Shown here: positions 52,257 to 63,642 of the stretch, one piece after another
How positions within the stretch are numbered: position 1 is the stretch's first letter
Layout of the letters: every line of letters starts with the position of its first letter
NCBI RefSeq assembly: GCF_947488985.1
Contig: NZ_CANLBV010000001.1
Coordinates: 1-64,000 of the forward strand
Direction: 5' to 3'
Source: an uncultured Vibrio sp.
GTDB taxonomy: Bacteria; Pseudomonadota; Gammaproteobacteria; Enterobacterales; Vibrionaceae
DNA: 64,000 nucleotides
The notes under the pieces: model-generated
Seen by the model: the letters and a program-made list of their open reading frames with translations, nothing else
What the model was told of the DNA's origin: nothing
Database searches by the model: none
Made by a program: the position numbers and the translations under genes

Positions 52257-53102
52257 ATGCTACTCGAAGGAATCGAAACTCTATTGGTATTGAGTAAAGC
52301 AAAGACGATGAGCCGTACCGGCAGTTTGCTTTATATCAGCCAATCAGCGGTCAGCAAACGGATTGCGAATTTAGAAAAGAAGCTAGGTAAAAAGCTCATC
52401 GAGCCGAGTGGCCGACAGATAAAACTGACGCCAGATGCGGTTGCATTGATCGAGAGTATCGGCCCTACGTTCAATGAACTTCGTGGTCTTATTTATGAAC
52501 AGCAAGAGTTGGAAGATACCACTCTAATTACCCTAGACAGCTCTAAATCTCTGATAGCGGGCTACTTAGGTGAGATGATGGGGCAATTTATCCAGCAGGA
52601 TAAATACATCACCATTACCACCAACCACACGCCGAGAATCATAGAGCGAGTGCAATCAGGTAAAGCAACTCTAGGATTGTGCGCAGGCTTATTGCCACCG
52701 CATCATGGATTGATGACTTTCCACCTGTTTGATGAGCCATTTTACATTGTGAGTAAGCAGCCACTCAAGGCCCTTCCTCCATTGGTCATTACCAACGATA
52801 TGACCAACCCAGCCAACTCTTATCAACTCTCAGTGTTAGAAAAGTTCGGCATAAAACCCTTGATGGAGATGGATGCCTACACCGCAGCAGCGCAGCTTGC
52901 ATTGGGCGGGACTGGGCCAGCGTTAATCCCACTCTCTATCGTAAAAACACTCAATATTGAGCCTCAATACCTGTATAGCTTTCCAGAATTAGCAGGCTTA
53001 ATTCGACCGATTCATGTCTGTGTTAGACCGAATAGCTACCAGTCTCCAAGAGTTAGAACACTGATAGAATCCATTGTTGATGCTGTTCCCAAAGCAGTTT
53101 AG
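52257..53102 (+). CDS. LysR-family transcriptional regulator
   Basis: The 281-residue protein has an N-terminal winged helix-turn-helix (GSLLYISQSAVSKRIANLEKKLGKKL, about 22-47) and a periplasmic-binding-like effector domain. No Shine-Dalgarno sequence is apparent before the ATG, so the start is uncertain. It is likely to control the flavodoxin-like gene upstream or itself. Its last 50 bases overlap the 3' end of the converging TSUP gene. Confidence 0.88.
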   Translation: MLLEGIETLLVLSKAKTMSRTGSLLYISQSAVSKRIANLEKKLGKKLIEPSGRQIKLTPDAVALIESIGPTFNELRGLIYEQQELEDTTLITLDSSKSLIAGYLGEMMGQFIQQDKYITITTNHTPRIIERVQSGKATLGLCAGLLPPHHGLMTFHLFDEPFYIVSKQPLKALPPLVITNDMTNPANSYQLSVLEKFGIKPLMEMDAYTAAAQLALGGTGPALIPLSIVKTLNIEPQYLYSFPELAGLIRPIHVCVRPNSYQSPRVRTLIESIVDAVPKAV

Positions 53103-53832
53103 AAGCCATCAGCATCGACATTACGATCACAAGGGGGCGAATCCATTTCTGCCCTTTTGTCACCACCACTTTAGCGCCAAGCTGAGCTCCCATAAAGCCA
53201 CCAACTGCCATCACTAATCCCAATTCCCAAATTGGCAAGCCAGCCAAGATAAAGAAGATCAGTGCAGCGATGTTCGAGGTGAAGTTCAGTACTTTGGTAC
53301 GTGCTGTAGCATCAACTAATGAGAAATGACCAATCGCTACAAAACAAACCGTGAAGATTGAGCCTGTGCCTGGGCCAAAGAAACCATCATAGAAACCAAC
53401 ACCGCCACCCACACATAGCGCAAACATCGCCTCAGAGATCTTTTGTTTGCCTTCAGAAGCTCTAGTTTGTGGTGCTAACAGGAAATAGAGAGAGATAGCG
53501 ATAAGCAGCAGTGGGATCACGCTGGTCAAAAGGCTCGCATCAATGTACTGCACTAATTCCGCACCAATAGCCGAACCGATAAAAGTGCAAAAGATAGCGA
53601 GGCGCATCTCCTTGATATTAACGATACCATTACGCACGAAATACCAACTCGCTGAGAAGCTGCCAAATGAGCTTTGGAGTTTGTTGGTCGCCAGTGCTTG
53701 CGTGGGTGGCACTCCAGCCGCGAGCAATGCAGGTAGAGTCAACAACCCACCTCCGCCAGCCATTGCATCAATAAAGCCTGCTGCAGTTGCAACAACAAAC
53801 AAGATAGCCAATATTTCTAGAGTGATTTCCAT
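53053..53832 (-). CDS. TSUP (TauE/SafE) family transporter, YfcA-like
   Basis: The 259-residue inner-membrane protein has about eight transmembrane helices. Family repeats are visible as GFIDAMAGGGGLLTLPAL near the N-terminus and GVGFYDGFFGPGTGSIF near residue 145-161. TSUP proteins export sulfite, sulfoacetate or other organosulfur anions; the substrate here is unknown. Its C-terminus is antisense to the last 50 bases of the LysR gene. Confidence 0.9.
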   Translation of the reverse strand: MEITLEILAILFVVATAAGFIDAMAGGGGLLTLPALLAAGVPPTQALATNKLQSSFGSFSASWYFVRNGIVNIKEMRLAIFCTFIGSAIGAELVQYIDASLLTSVIPLLLIAISLYFLLAPQTRASEGKQKISEAMFALCVGGGVGFYDGFFGPGTGSIFTVCFVAIGHFSLVDATARTKVLNFTSNIAALIFFILAGLPIWELGLVMAVGGFMGAQLGAKVVVTKGQKWIRPLVIVMSMLMASKLLWEQHQQWILSVF

Positions 53833-53958
53833 ATACCCAACGCCTTAAATTCTCGTGTAGCGACAAGTTACCACCCTGAGCAAACGATCAACAACGAAAC
53901 ACAAGATTCTAACCTATTCCTGATTTTCATCATTTAACTCATGCTAGATAACAGGCAT

Positions 53959-53987
53959 AAAAAAGCCCACTCCGAAGAGTGGGCTTT
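53959..53987 (-). terminator. carAB terminator
   Basis: The stem aaagcccactc/gagtgggcttt with a cgaa loop gives a T run on the minus strand, about 40 bases after the carB stop. Confidence 0.88.
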
Positions 53988-54027
53988 GAGCATTTATATC
54001 CGCTTAACAGCGATACACTTTAGGCGA

Positions 54028-57000
54028 TTAAGCTTGAGAAGCTTTAACCTGTGCGTGCAGTTCTTGAACTGAGGTTACTGACGTCTTCGCGTCTGCAGTG
54101 TGCGCCATACAAGTCGCGAATGCAGCGTTTAGCGTAGTCGTGTAGTTAACTTTCTCAGCCAATGCGCCACGACGAAGTACTTTAGAATCTTCAATCGCTT
54201 GACGACCAGCAGCTGTGTTCACGATGTACGTGTACTCGTTGTTCTTGATACGGTCAAGAATGTGAGGACGACCTTCGTGTACCTTGTTTACTAGACGTGG
54301 GTTGATACCCGCTTCGCCAAGGATAACCGCCGTACCGTGTGTTGCGTCTAGCTGGTAACCAAGCTTAGATAGCTTAGATGCTAGGTCAACAACACGCTCT
54401 TTATCGCCTTCGCGAACAGAAAGAAGTGCACGGCCGCCTTCTGGGTAGATGTTGCCACAACCCAATTCAGCTTTAGAGTATGCTTCTGCGAACGTCGCAC
54501 CAACACCCATAACTTCACCAGTAGAGCGCATTTCTGGGCCTAACAGTGGGTCAACACCAGGGAACTTGTTGAATGGAAGTACAACTTCTTTCACTGAGTA
54601 GTAAGGTGGGATGATTTCTTTCGTAAAGCCTTGAGACTCTAGCGATTGACCCGCCATTACACGAGCTGCAATCTTAGCGATTGGCGCGCCCGTTGCTTTA
54701 GATACGAATGGAACCGTACGTGCTGCACGAGGGTTCACCTCGATTAGGTACACTTCATTGTTCTTAACAGCAAACTGCGTGTTCATCAGACCACGAACAC
54801 CCAACTCGAACGCTAGCTTTTCAACTTGCTCGCGCATTACGTCTTGGATTTCTTGGCTTAGCGTGTATGCAGGAAGAGAACATGCTGAGTCACCTGAGTG
54901 AACACCCGCTTGCTCGATATGCTCCATGATACCGCCGATAACAACGCGCTCACCATCACAAATCGCATCTACGTCTACTTCAACAGCGTCGTCTAGGAAG
55001 CTATCAAGTAGTACTGGAGATTCGTTTGATACGCTAACTGCTTCGTTGAAGTAGCGACGTAAATCTTGCTCGTCGTATACGATTTCCATCGCACGACCAC
55101 CAAGTACGTAAGAAGGGCGTACAACAAGTGGGAAGCCGATTTCGCGAGATTTCTCAACCGCTTGCTCCATTGTTGTTACTGTTGCGTTTTCTGGCTGAAG
55201 TAGGCCTAGACGGTCTACCGCAACTTGGAAACGCTCACGGTCTTCTGCACGGTCGATTGCGTCTGGGCTAGTACCGATGATTGGTACACCAGCAGCTTCA
55301 AGAGCACGAGCCAGTTTAAGTGGTGTTTGACCACCGTACTGAACGATAACGCCTTTTGGCTTCTCAACACGAGCGATTGCTAGTACGTCTTCCAGTGTTA
55401 CTGGTTCGAAGTACAGACGGTCAGATGTATCGTAGTCTGTAGAAACTGTCTCAGGGTTACAGTTAACCATGATAGTTTCGTAGCCATCTTCACGTAGTGC
55501 TAGTGATGCGTGTACACAACAGTAGTCAAATTCAATACCTTGGCCGATACGGTTTGGACCGCCGCCTAGAATCATGATCTTGTCTTTGTCTGTTGGGTTC
55601 GCTTCACACTCGTCATCGTAAGATGAGTACATGTAAGCCGTATCTGAAGAGAACTCTGCCGCACACGTATCTACACGCTTGTACACTGGGTGGATATCGT
55701 ATTGGTCACGCAGACGACGGATTTCGCTTTCTGCTACACCTAGAATCTTAGATAGGCGTGCATCAGCAAAACCTTTGCGCTTAAGCTTGTTTAGCTCGTC
55801 TTTGTTAAGACCAGCAAAGCCTTTCGCTTTCAGTTCTTGCTCTAGCTTAACGATGTCTTCGATTTGAACTAGGAACCAGCGATCGATTTGCGTTAGGTTG
55901 AATACACCATCTACCGACATACCAGCACGGAATGCGTCAGCGATGTACCAAATACGCTCTGCGCCAGCTTCTTTAAGTTCATGACGGATAGTCGTTAGCG
56001 CATCAGGTGCGTCTAAGTCTACCATTTCGTCAAAACCAGTCGCGCCAACTTCTAGGCCACGAAGTGCTTTTTGTAGAGATTCTTGTTGGTTACGGCCGAT
56101 AGCCATAACTTCACCAACAGACTTCATTTGCGTCGTTAGACGGTCGTTAGCACCTGCAAATTTCTCGAAGTTAAAACGAGGAATCTTAGTTACTACGTAG
56201 TCGATTGTTGGTTCGAATGATGCTGGCGTTGCGCCGCCAGTGATGTCATTCATTAGCTCGTCTAGCGTGAAGCCAACAGCCAGTTTCGCTGCAATCTTAG
56301 CGATTGGGAAACCTGTTGCTTTAGATGCTAGTGCAGAAGAGCGAGATACACGTGGGTTCATCTCGATGATAACCATACGGCCATCTTTCGGGTTGATACC
56401 AAACTGTACGTTTGAACCACCAGTTTCAACACCAATCTCACGCAGTACTGCTAGAGATGCGTTACGCATTAGTTGGTATTCTTTGTCTGTCAGCGTTTGA
56501 GCTGGAGCCACAGTGATTGAGTCACCTGTGTGAATACCCATTGGGTCGAAGTTTTCAATCGCACATACGATGATGCAGTTGTCGTTTTTGTCACGAACCA
56601 CTTCCATCTCGTACTCTTTCCAACCGATAAGTGATTCATCGATAAGAAGTTCGTTAGTTGGAGATAAGTCCAAACCACGACGACAGATTTCTTCAAATTC
56701 TTCTTTGTTGTAAGCGATACCGCCACCAGTACCACCCATCGTGAACGATGGACGAATGATACAAGGGAAGCCAACCATGTCTAAAACTTTGTAAGCTTCT
56801 TCCATGGTTTTCGCTGTATCAGCAGTTGGGCACTCAAGGCCAATTGCTTTCATTGCTTTATCGAAGCGTGAACGGTCTTCTGCTTTATCAATAGCGTCAG
56901 CCGTTGCACCAATCATTTCAACACCGAACTCTTCAAGAACACCGTGCTTTTCTAGGTCTAGAGCACAGTTCAATGCAGTTTGGCCACCCATAGTAGGTAG

Positions 57001-57258
57001 AACCGCATCTGGCTTCTCTTTCGCGATGATGTTGCGTACAACTTCCCATTGGATAGGCTCGATGTAAGTTGCATCCGCCATATCTGGGTCAGTCATAATA
57101 GTCGCTGGGTTCGAGTTTACAAGAATAACTCGGTAACCTTCTTCGCGAAGCGCTTTACAAGCTTGAGCACCAGAGTAATCGAACTCACATGCTTGGCCGA
57201 TAACGATCGGGCCAGCACCTAGAATAAGAATACTTTTAATGTCAGTACGTTTTGGCAT
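54028..57258 (-). CDS. carB: Carbamoyl-phosphate synthase large subunit
   Basis: CarB makes carbamoyl phosphate from bicarbonate, ammonia and two ATP for arginine and pyrimidine synthesis. The 1076-residue protein has two homologous ATP-grasp halves ([20 protein letters not shown] at the start; [19 protein letters not shown] near 560) and an allosteric MGS-like domain from about 940. It begins 16 bases after carA, with GGAG upstream. Confidence 0.98.
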   Translation of the reverse strand: MPKRTDIKSILILGAGPIVIGQACEFDYSGAQACKALREEGYRVILVNSNPATIMTDPDMADATYIEPIQWEVVRNIIAKEKPDAVLPTMGGQTALNCALDLEKHGVLEEFGVEMIGATADAIDKAEDRSRFDKAMKAIGLECPTADTAKTMEEAYKVLDMVGFPCIIRPSFTMGGTGGGIAYNKEEFEEICRRGLDLSPTNELLIDESLIGWKEYEMEVVRDKNDNCIIVCAIENFDPMGIHTGDSITVAPAQTLTDKEYQLMRNASLAVLREIGVETGGSNVQFGINPKDGRMVIIEMNPRVSRSSALASKATGFPIAKIAAKLAVGFTLDELMNDITGGATPASFEPTIDYVVTKIPRFNFEKFAGANDRLTTQMKSVGEVMAIGRNQQESLQKALRGLEVGATGFDEMVDLDAPDALTTIRHELKEAGAERIWYIADAFRAGMSVDGVFNLTQIDRWFLVQIEDIVKLEQELKAKGFAGLNKDELNKLKRKGFADARLSKILGVAESEIRRLRDQYDIHPVYKRVDTCAAEFSSDTAYMYSSYDDECEANPTDKDKIMILGGGPNRIGQGIEFDYCCVHASLALREDGYETIMVNCNPETVSTDYDTSDRLYFEPVTLEDVLAIARVEKPKGVIVQYGGQTPLKLARALEAAGVPIIGTSPDAIDRAEDRERFQVAVDRLGLLQPENATVTTMEQAVEKSREIGFPLVVRPSYVLGGRAMEIVYDEQDLRRYFNEAVSVSNESPVLLDSFLDDAVEVDVDAICDGERVVIGGIMEHIEQAGVHSGDSACSLPAYTLSQEIQDVMREQVEKLAFELGVRGLMNTQFAVKNNEVYLIEVNPRAARTVPFVSKATGAPIAKIAARVMAGQSLESQGFTKEIIPPYYSVKEVVLPFNKFPGVDPLLGPEMRSTGEVMGVGATFAEAYSKAELGCGNIYPEGGRALLSVREGDKERVVDLASKLSKLGYQLDATHGTAVILGEAGINPRLVNKVHEGRPHILDRIKNNEYTYIVNTAAGRQAIEDSKVLRRGALAEKVNYTTTLNAAFATCMAHTADAKTSVTSVQELHAQVKASQA

Positions 57259-57274
57259 TGTCTACTACTCCGGA

Positions 57275-58429
57275 TTAAGCTTTGTGCTGTTTAATTAGTT
57301 CAATGAAGTGGTCGAATAACGGCGCTGCGTCTTCTGGACCTGGGCTTGCTTCAGGGTGACCTTGGAAGCTAAATGCTGGTTTGTCTGTGCGGTGGATACC
57401 TTGCAGAGAACCATCAAATAGTGATTTGTGCGTCGCACGTAGGTTTTCAGGAAGCGTTTCTTCGTCAGCTGCAAAGCCGTGGTTTTGTGAAGTAATCATC
57501 ACGACATCACGATCTAAGTCTTTAACTGGGTGGTTTGCACCGTGGTGACCAAACTTCATCTTCACTGTCTTAGCGCCTGACGCAAGAGCAAGAATCTGGT
57601 GACCTAGACAGATACCAAAGATTGGTAAGCCTTTTTCTAGGAACACTTTTGTTGCTTCAATTGCGTAAGTACATGGTTCTGGGTCACCAGGGCCATTTGA
57701 AAGGAATACGCCGTCAGGGTTCAGCGCAAGCACTTCTTCAGCAGAAGTTTCAGCTGGAACAACAGTTAGGCGGCAGCCGCGGTCAACGAGCATTCGTAGG
57801 ATGTTTCGTTTTGCACCGAAGTCATAAGCAACAACGTGGTATGGCAATTCTGAGTCTGCTTTCGCTTCAGGAAGTCCACCCGTAAGCGTCCACGAACCTT
57901 GTTTCCATTGATACGCTTCTTTTGTTGTAACTTCTTTCGCAAGGTCCATACCTTTTAGGCCAGGGAATTCTTTTGCTTTCGCTAGAGCTAGCGCTTCGTC
58001 AAGGTTTCCATCGTTTACTGAAGAGCCAGCAACGATACAACCGTTCTGAGCGCCTTTTTCACGAAGAATACGCGTCAGTTTACGAGTATCGATATCAGCG
58101 ATACCAACAACGTTTTGCGACTTAAGGTAATCAGAAAGAGATTGTTCATTACGGAAGTTAGAAGCGATAAGAGGAAGATCGCGAATCACAAGGCCTTGAG
58201 CGTGGATTGAAGAAGATTCTTCATCTTCGGAATTGGTTCCGGTATTGCCAATGTGAGGGTATGTAAGAGTAACGATTTGCTGAGAATAGGAAGGATCAGT
58301 GAGGATTTCTTGGTACCCCGTCATCGAGGTATTAAAAACGACTTCACCAACTGCAGAACCTACAGCGCCAATGGCTTCACCGTGAAATACTGTCCCATCT
58401 TCTAGGACAAGTAGTGCTGACTTATTCAA
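57275..58429 (-). CDS. carA: Carbamoyl-phosphate synthase small subunit
   Basis: CarA is the glutaminase subunit, delivering ammonia to CarB. The 384-residue protein has the class I amidotransferase nucleophile in [12 protein letters not shown] and the catalytic His/Glu in [10 protein letters not shown]. The start is a TTG with GGAGG six bases upstream. A near-consensus promoter lies about 107 bases upstream. AT-rich TGCAAATTAAATCAA and AATGCATTTTTATTTC just before the gene could be ArgR boxes, but they match the consensus only loosely. Confidence 0.97.
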   Translation of the reverse strand: MNKSALLVLEDGTVFHGEAIGAVGSAVGEVVFNTSMTGYQEILTDPSYSQQIVTLTYPHIGNTGTNSEDEESSSIHAQGLVIRDLPLIASNFRNEQSLSDYLKSQNVVGIADIDTRKLTRILREKGAQNGCIVAGSSVNDGNLDEALALAKAKEFPGLKGMDLAKEVTTKEAYQWKQGSWTLTGGLPEAKADSELPYHVVAYDFGAKRNILRMLVDRGCRLTVVPAETSAEEVLALNPDGVFLSNGPGDPEPCTYAIEATKVFLEKGLPIFGICLGHQILALASGAKTVKMKFGHHGANHPVKDLDRDVVMITSQNHGFAADEETLPENLRATHKSLFDGSLQGIHRTDKPAFSFQGHPEASPGPEDAAPLFDHFIELIKQHKA

Positions 58430-58535
58430 GACAACCTCCAGAAATAAAAATGCATTAAAATTGATTTAATTTGCAAATCTACCTTCCTGCAACACCAAAC
58501 ACTGCGTGTTTATGGAAATTAGACAAATTGGCGGT

Positions 58536-58564
58536 ATTCTAGTGATCTGCGTGATACGTGTCAA
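58536..58564 (-). promoter_or_regulatory. carAB promoter
   Basis: On the minus strand a perfect TTGACA and TAGAAT are separated by 17 bases, the best sigma-70 promoter in the window. The inferred transcript starts near 58529, about 100 bases before carA. Confidence 0.85.
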
Positions 58565-58625
58565 CATTTAACGCAAAAGAAATTAAACATTTGTAAGGGC
58601 TAGATCGATTTACACCACCAAACCT

Positions 58626-58898
58626 TCAAAAGTTCAACTTTAATGCAGAAATAGTCCGGACTTTCCGATTTTCCAACCTTAAAGGCTCACTATTACTCGT
58701 AATAGGACGACAGATACGACCATCTACAAAACGCAATCGATAAATACCAAGAGAAAAGATGACAATTTGAAGAGCTAAGGCGAAAATATCACTGTAACCA
58801 ATAAAACAAACAGCAATATAGAAGAAAAACAGAAGAATAGAGTAACCAAATGGAAGACAACAAAGAAGGAGTGACTTTGGAAAAGACTTAAAAAGCAA
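58626..58898 (-). CDS. Doubtful small membrane ORF
   Basis: The frame encodes 90 residues with two hydrophobic stretches (CCLPFGYSILLFFFYIAVCF and ALALQIVIFSLGIYRL). It begins with a TTG inside the dapB terminator's T run and has no ribosome site. The region is AT-rich, which favours chance hydrophobic frames. I list it only because it fills most of a 500-base gap. Confidence 0.2.
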   Translation of the reverse strand: MLFKSFPKSLLLCCLPFGYSILLFFFYIAVCFIGYSDIFALALQIVIFSLGIYRLRFVDGRICRPITSNSEPLRLENRKVRTISALKLNF

Positions 58899-58921
58899 AA
58901 GGCGCTGGCAACGGCCAGCGC
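58885..58921 (-). terminator. dapB terminator
   Basis: The perfect 8-bp stem gcgctggc/gccagcgc with an aacg loop is followed on the minus strand by CTTTTGCTTTTT. It lies 13 bases after the dapB stop. Confidence 0.88.
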
Positions 58922-58933
58922 ATAAATATCTAT

Positions 58934-59764
<831 letters not shown>

Positions 59765-59848
59765 TTAGCGTTGCCACTTTTATCTTGCAGCAACGTTCAT
59801 TCGATTAATCTCTTTAAATTAACAACAATCTCAAACCCAGGCTAGTAA

Positions 59849-60247
59849 TTACGAAAACTCTTTTACTACCCGCTCTAAAATTGGCACATTTGCTTCTGGG
59901 AAGGCGTATTGACTCAATGAGTCTAGGCTTACCCATTCACCTTGCTGACCTTCTTTGCCGTAAGGTTGCTGTTCAAAGTCAGTCACCAACATAAAATCAA
60001 ATTTAAGTGACTTATCACTGTAATCAAACTCAAGGTACTCAAACAGAGACTGCTTAGTCACTGTAATGCCGATTTCCTCATCGAGTTCTCGGATCATTGC
60101 CTGCTCGATGGTTTCACCCGCTTCAACCTTGCCACCCGGAAACTCCCAAAAACCGCCTTTGTGCTTGTCGTCTGGACGCTTTGTGATAAATACCTGAGAC
60201 TTATCCTGATTGAAGATAATACCCGCTACAATATGGATTCTTTTCAT
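59849..60247 (-). CDS. mutT: 8-oxo-dGTP diphosphatase MutT
   Basis: MutT hydrolyses oxidised dGTP and prevents A:T to C:G mutations. The 132-residue protein carries a complete Nudix box, GGKVEAGETIEQAMIRELDE followed by EIGI (about 38-61). It lies downstream of secA, a common gammaproteobacterial order, but a terminator intervenes. Confidence 0.95.
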   Translation of the reverse strand: MKRIHIVAGIIFNQDKSQVFITKRPDDKHKGGFWEFPGGKVEAGETIEQAMIRELDEEIGITVTKQSLFEYLEFDYSDKSLKFDFMLVTDFEQQPYGKEGQQGEWVSLDSLSQYAFPEANVPILERVVKEFS

Positions 60248-60358
60248 TGATAGTGTTCCTTTCTATAACTGTTAGCCCACTCAACCAAGACTCGTTCCTC
60301 GCTATAGGGAATGACGACCGCCTCTCTCGTCAAAAGGTAAGCCATCAAATTCACATAT

Positions 60359-60387
60359 AAAAAGAGCCGCCTAAGCGACTCTTTTTT
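60359..60387. terminator. Terminator between secA and mutT
   Basis: The stem aaaaagag/ctcttttt, extended by cgc/gcg with one mismatch, has a ctaa loop and T runs on both strands. Confidence 0.75.
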
Positions 60388-60420
60388 TATCATTAAGTTT
60401 TGTGAAGCTAAGCTGTGACG

Positions 60421-60480
60421 TGGTGAGTGCGAGGAGGAAGCACTGAGCTTACGTTAGTAAGTGAGTACCTCCGACACTGC
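60421..60480. repeat. Structured intergenic element, possible interspersed repeat
   Basis: Within about 60 bases there are nested inverted repeats: agtgc/gcact (60426-60430, 60440-60444), ggagg/cctcc (60433-60437, 60468-60472) and cttac/gtaag (60448-60452, 60457-60461). It reminds me of short palindromic elements scattered in Vibrio genomes, but only one copy lies in this window. Confidence 0.35.
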
Positions 60481-60527
60481 AATCATCCGTTATAGCTATC
60501 ATCTGTTACAGCAACGATTCACCAAAC

Positions 60528-63254
60528 TTAGTTAATTTTACCGTGACACTGTTTGTACTTCTTACCACTGCCACATGGGCAAGGTTCGTTACGACCCACT
60601 TTGCGATCATCACGCACGACCGTTTGTGGAGAAGCCGCTTCTGCTTCATCATCACCCAACTGATTTTCAGCGTTTGCATGTTGTGCTTGCGCACGACGAG
60701 CAGCCTCTTCAGCTTGAGCTTGACGCTGAGCTTCCATCTTTTCTACTTCTTCTTGTTGCTGAACACGAACTTTAGAAAGGATGGTAATCACGTCTGATTT
60801 CAGTACATCTAGTAGGCCTTCAAACAGTTCAAACGACTCGCGCTTGTACTCTTGTTTCGGGTTCTTCTGAGCGTAACCGCGTAGGTGAATACCTTGACGA
60901 AGGTGATCCATCGCCGCCAAGTGCTCTTTCCACAGGCCATCTAGCGTTTGTAGCATCACAGATTTCTCGAAGTTACGCAGTACTTGAACACCAACCACTT
61001 CTTCTTTCTGCTTATAAGCATCGATAGCCATGCTTAGGATACGTTCACGCAAAGCTTCTTCGTAAAGCTTATCGTCTTCGTCTAACCAACCTTGAATATC
61101 AAAGTCTAGATCGAAGTCATTCTTCAGGCGAGTTTGTAGACCAGCGATATCCCACATGTCTTCAAGTGATTGAGGTGCAATGTACTCATCGATAACCGAA
61201 GTAAACACGTCTTCACGGTTGTGTTCAATCATTTCGCTGATGTCGTCTGAACTCATCAGTTCGTCACGGAGCTCATAAACCACTTTACGTTGGTCATTGG
61301 CTACATCATCGTACTCTAGAAGCTGCTTACGAATATCGAAGTTACGCCCTTCAACCTTACGTTGTGCTTTTTCAATTGAACGCGATAGCATCTTAGATTC
61401 GATCGCTTCGCCTTCGTCCATACCACTTTGGATAAGACCCGCCATACGATCCGATGTGAAGATTCGCAGTAGAGAGTCCTCCATCGATAGGTAGAAACGA
61501 GAAGAACCCGCATCACCTTGACGACCAGAACGACCACGTAGCTGGTTATCAATACGACGAGATTCATGGCGTTCAGTACCAATGATGTGCAAACCACCTG
61601 ACTCAAGTACGGTATCGTGGACCACTTTCCAGTCGGCCTTAATCTTCTCGATCTGCTCTTGCGTTGGGTTCGCTAGCTTCTCAACTTGTGCCTGCCAGCT
61701 ACCACCTAACACGATGTCGGTACCACGACCTGCCATGTTAGTCGCAATCGTGACCGCACCTGGCGTACCCGCTTGTGCAACAATTTCCGCTTCTTGTTCG
61801 TGGAATTTCGCGTTTAGAACGCTGTGCTTAACCTTTGCTTTTTTCAATGCATTCGATAGCAATTCCGATTTCTCAATAGACACCGTACCAACCAATGATG
61901 GCTGCCCCGCAGCAACACGGTCTTTGATGTCTTCAATGATCGCATTGAATTTGTCCTCTTCAGTACGATAAACCACATCAGGCATATCGTTACGAACCAT
62001 AGGCTTGTTGGTTGGAATAACCACTGTTTCTAGGCCGTAGATCGACTGGAACTCGAAAGCTTCAGTATCAGCGGTACCTGTCATACCTGATAGTTTTTCG
62101 TACAGACGGAAGAAGTTCTGGAAGGTAATCGATGCTAGCGTCTGGTTTTCATTTTGAATCTTCACACCTTCTTTCGCTTCAACCGCTTGGTGTAAACCTT
62201 CAGACCAACGACGACCTGGCATTGTACGACCAGTATGTTCATCAACGATAACGACTTCGCCCTCTTCAGTCACGATGTAGTCAACGTTCTTCTCAAACAA
62301 TACGTGCGCACGAAGCGCAGCATTAACGTGGTGCAATAGGCTGATATTGGTTGGAGAATAAAGTGTGTCCCCCTCTTCCATCAGACCGTTTTTCACCATC
62401 AGCTCTTCGACAAACTCTTGACCGGTTTCAGTGAGGTGAACCTGCTTCGATTTTTCGTCCATGGTGTAGTGACCTTCACCACGGTACTCTTCTGAATCTT
62501 CTTTATCTTGACGCTCTAGAGAAGGGATCAACGTATTGATACGCGTGTAAAGATCTGAACTGTCTTCTGCAGGACCAGAAATGATAAGTGGCGTACGCGC
62601 TTCATCGATTAAGATGGAGTCAACCTCATCGACAACAGCAAAGAAGCGTTCACGTTGAACTCGCTCTTCAGCACGGAAAGCCATGTTGTCACGCAGGTAA
62701 TCGAAGCCAAACTCGTTGTTTGTCCCGTAAAGAATATCCGCTTGATACGCTGCTTTTTTCTCTGGTGGAGCCATGTTTGGCACGTTCACGCCAACCGTCA
62801 TGCCAAGGAATTCAAACAGTGGTCGGTTTGTTTCCGCATCACGCTTCGCTAGGTAGTCGTTCACGGTGACAACGTGAACCCCTTTGCTTGGCAGGGCGTT
62901 AAGATAAGCAGGTAGGGTTGCAGTAAGAGTCTTACCCTCACCTGTGCGCATTTCTGCAATTTGGCCAGCATTTAGTACCATACCGCCAATCATTTGTACG
63001 TCAAAGTGGCGCATGCCGTAAACACGCTTAGACGCTTCACGTACCGTAGCAAATGCTTCAGGTAGAAGTTGATCTAGCGATTCACCTTTATCTAAGCGCT
63101 CACGAAACTCAACCGTTTTTGCTTTTAGCTCTTCGTCTGAAAGTGCTTCAAATGTTGGTTCGTAGTTATTAATTTCTTTTACAATTTTTCTAAGGCGGCG
63201 CAGTGTTCTGTCATTGCGACTGCCAATTACCTTTGTCAGCAGCTTAGTAATCAT
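60528..63254 (-). CDS. secA: Preprotein translocase ATPase SecA
   Basis: SecA drives protein export through SecYEG. The 908-residue protein (E. coli 901) has Walker [11 protein letters not shown], the DEAD-like [21 protein letters not shown] and [13 protein letters not shown] in the second motor domain. A C-terminal zinc finger ([13 protein letters not shown]) binds SecB. The upstream gene is lpxC, as in E. coli, but no secM-like ORF is present between them. Confidence 0.97.
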   Translation of the reverse strand: MITKLLTKVIGSRNDRTLRRLRKIVKEINNYEPTFEALSDEELKAKTVEFRERLDKGESLDQLLPEAFATVREASKRVYGMRHFDVQMIGGMVLNAGQIAEMRTGEGKTLTATLPAYLNALPSKGVHVVTVNDYLAKRDAETNRPLFEFLGMTVGVNVPNMAPPEKKAAYQADILYGTNNEFGFDYLRDNMAFRAEERVQRERFFAVVDEVDSILIDEARTPLIISGPAEDSSDLYTRINTLIPSLERQDKEDSEEYRGEGHYTMDEKSKQVHLTETGQEFVEELMVKNGLMEEGDTLYSPTNISLLHHVNAALRAHVLFEKNVDYIVTEEGEVVIVDEHTGRTMPGRRWSEGLHQAVEAKEGVKIQNENQTLASITFQNFFRLYEKLSGMTGTADTEAFEFQSIYGLETVVIPTNKPMVRNDMPDVVYRTEEDKFNAIIEDIKDRVAAGQPSLVGTVSIEKSELLSNALKKAKVKHSVLNAKFHEQEAEIVAQAGTPGAVTIATNMAGRGTDIVLGGSWQAQVEKLANPTQEQIEKIKADWKVVHDTVLESGGLHIIGTERHESRRIDNQLRGRSGRQGDAGSSRFYLSMEDSLLRIFTSDRMAGLIQSGMDEGEAIESKMLSRSIEKAQRKVEGRNFDIRKQLLEYDDVANDQRKVVYELRDELMSSDDISEMIEHNREDVFTSVIDEYIAPQSLEDMWDIAGLQTRLKNDFDLDFDIQGWLDEDDKLYEEALRERILSMAIDAYKQKEEVVGVQVLRNFEKSVMLQTLDGLWKEHLAAMDHLRQGIHLRGYAQKNPKQEYKRESFELFEGLLDVLKSDVITILSKVRVQQQEEVEKMEAQRQAQAEEAARRAQAQHANAENQLGDDEAEAASPQTVVRDDRKVGRNEPCPCGSGKKYKQCHGKIN

Positions 63255-63642
63255 GTGCTTGGAATCTCTTCGTTCTCAGATCGTCCGCGATCTATTTTAA
63301 ATGCCGTCAGTCTCTACTAGTTATGAACTAGTCTTCAGTTACTAACCAAGGATACTGAGATAAATCTAGTACCATTGATATTGTACTTGAGCGTAGAGTT
63401 TTCAAGGCTTGAGTTAAAATTAATGCCCTCTAGTGTAAGGAATTTTCACACTCACGACCATTTATAACCCCATTTGTTTGATGTGCTTGGAACTTTTCTT
63501 TCTAATTGCTGATGGATTAGCCAGGCAGCAGGCTATTGGTGGGCAATTTGGGGAGGTTAATGTCATTAGAACTGAAAAATAGAGACAAAAAAACCAGGTC
63601 TATGACCTGGTTTTAAAATTTTTATATTCTTGCTTACCACAA
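63255..63642. other. lpxC / secA intergenic region without secM
   Basis: On the minus strand I find no ORF longer than a few codons with a ribosome site. A lpxC terminator lies at the upstream end. A small palindrome (actagtt/aactagt, near 63317-63333) and agtgt/acact arms near 63431-63451 may belong to the secA promoter or leader. Confidence 0.5.
63590..63614. terminator. lpxC terminator
   Basis: The 11-bp stem aaaaccaggtc/gacctggtttt has a three-base loop and is followed by a T run on the minus strand. It ends the lpxC transcript 28 bases after its stop and uncouples it from secA. Confidence 0.88.

Noticed and set aside
60543..60797. Plus-strand frames opposite the secA 3' end
   Set aside because: They are antisense shadows of the SecA C-terminal linker and zinc finger.
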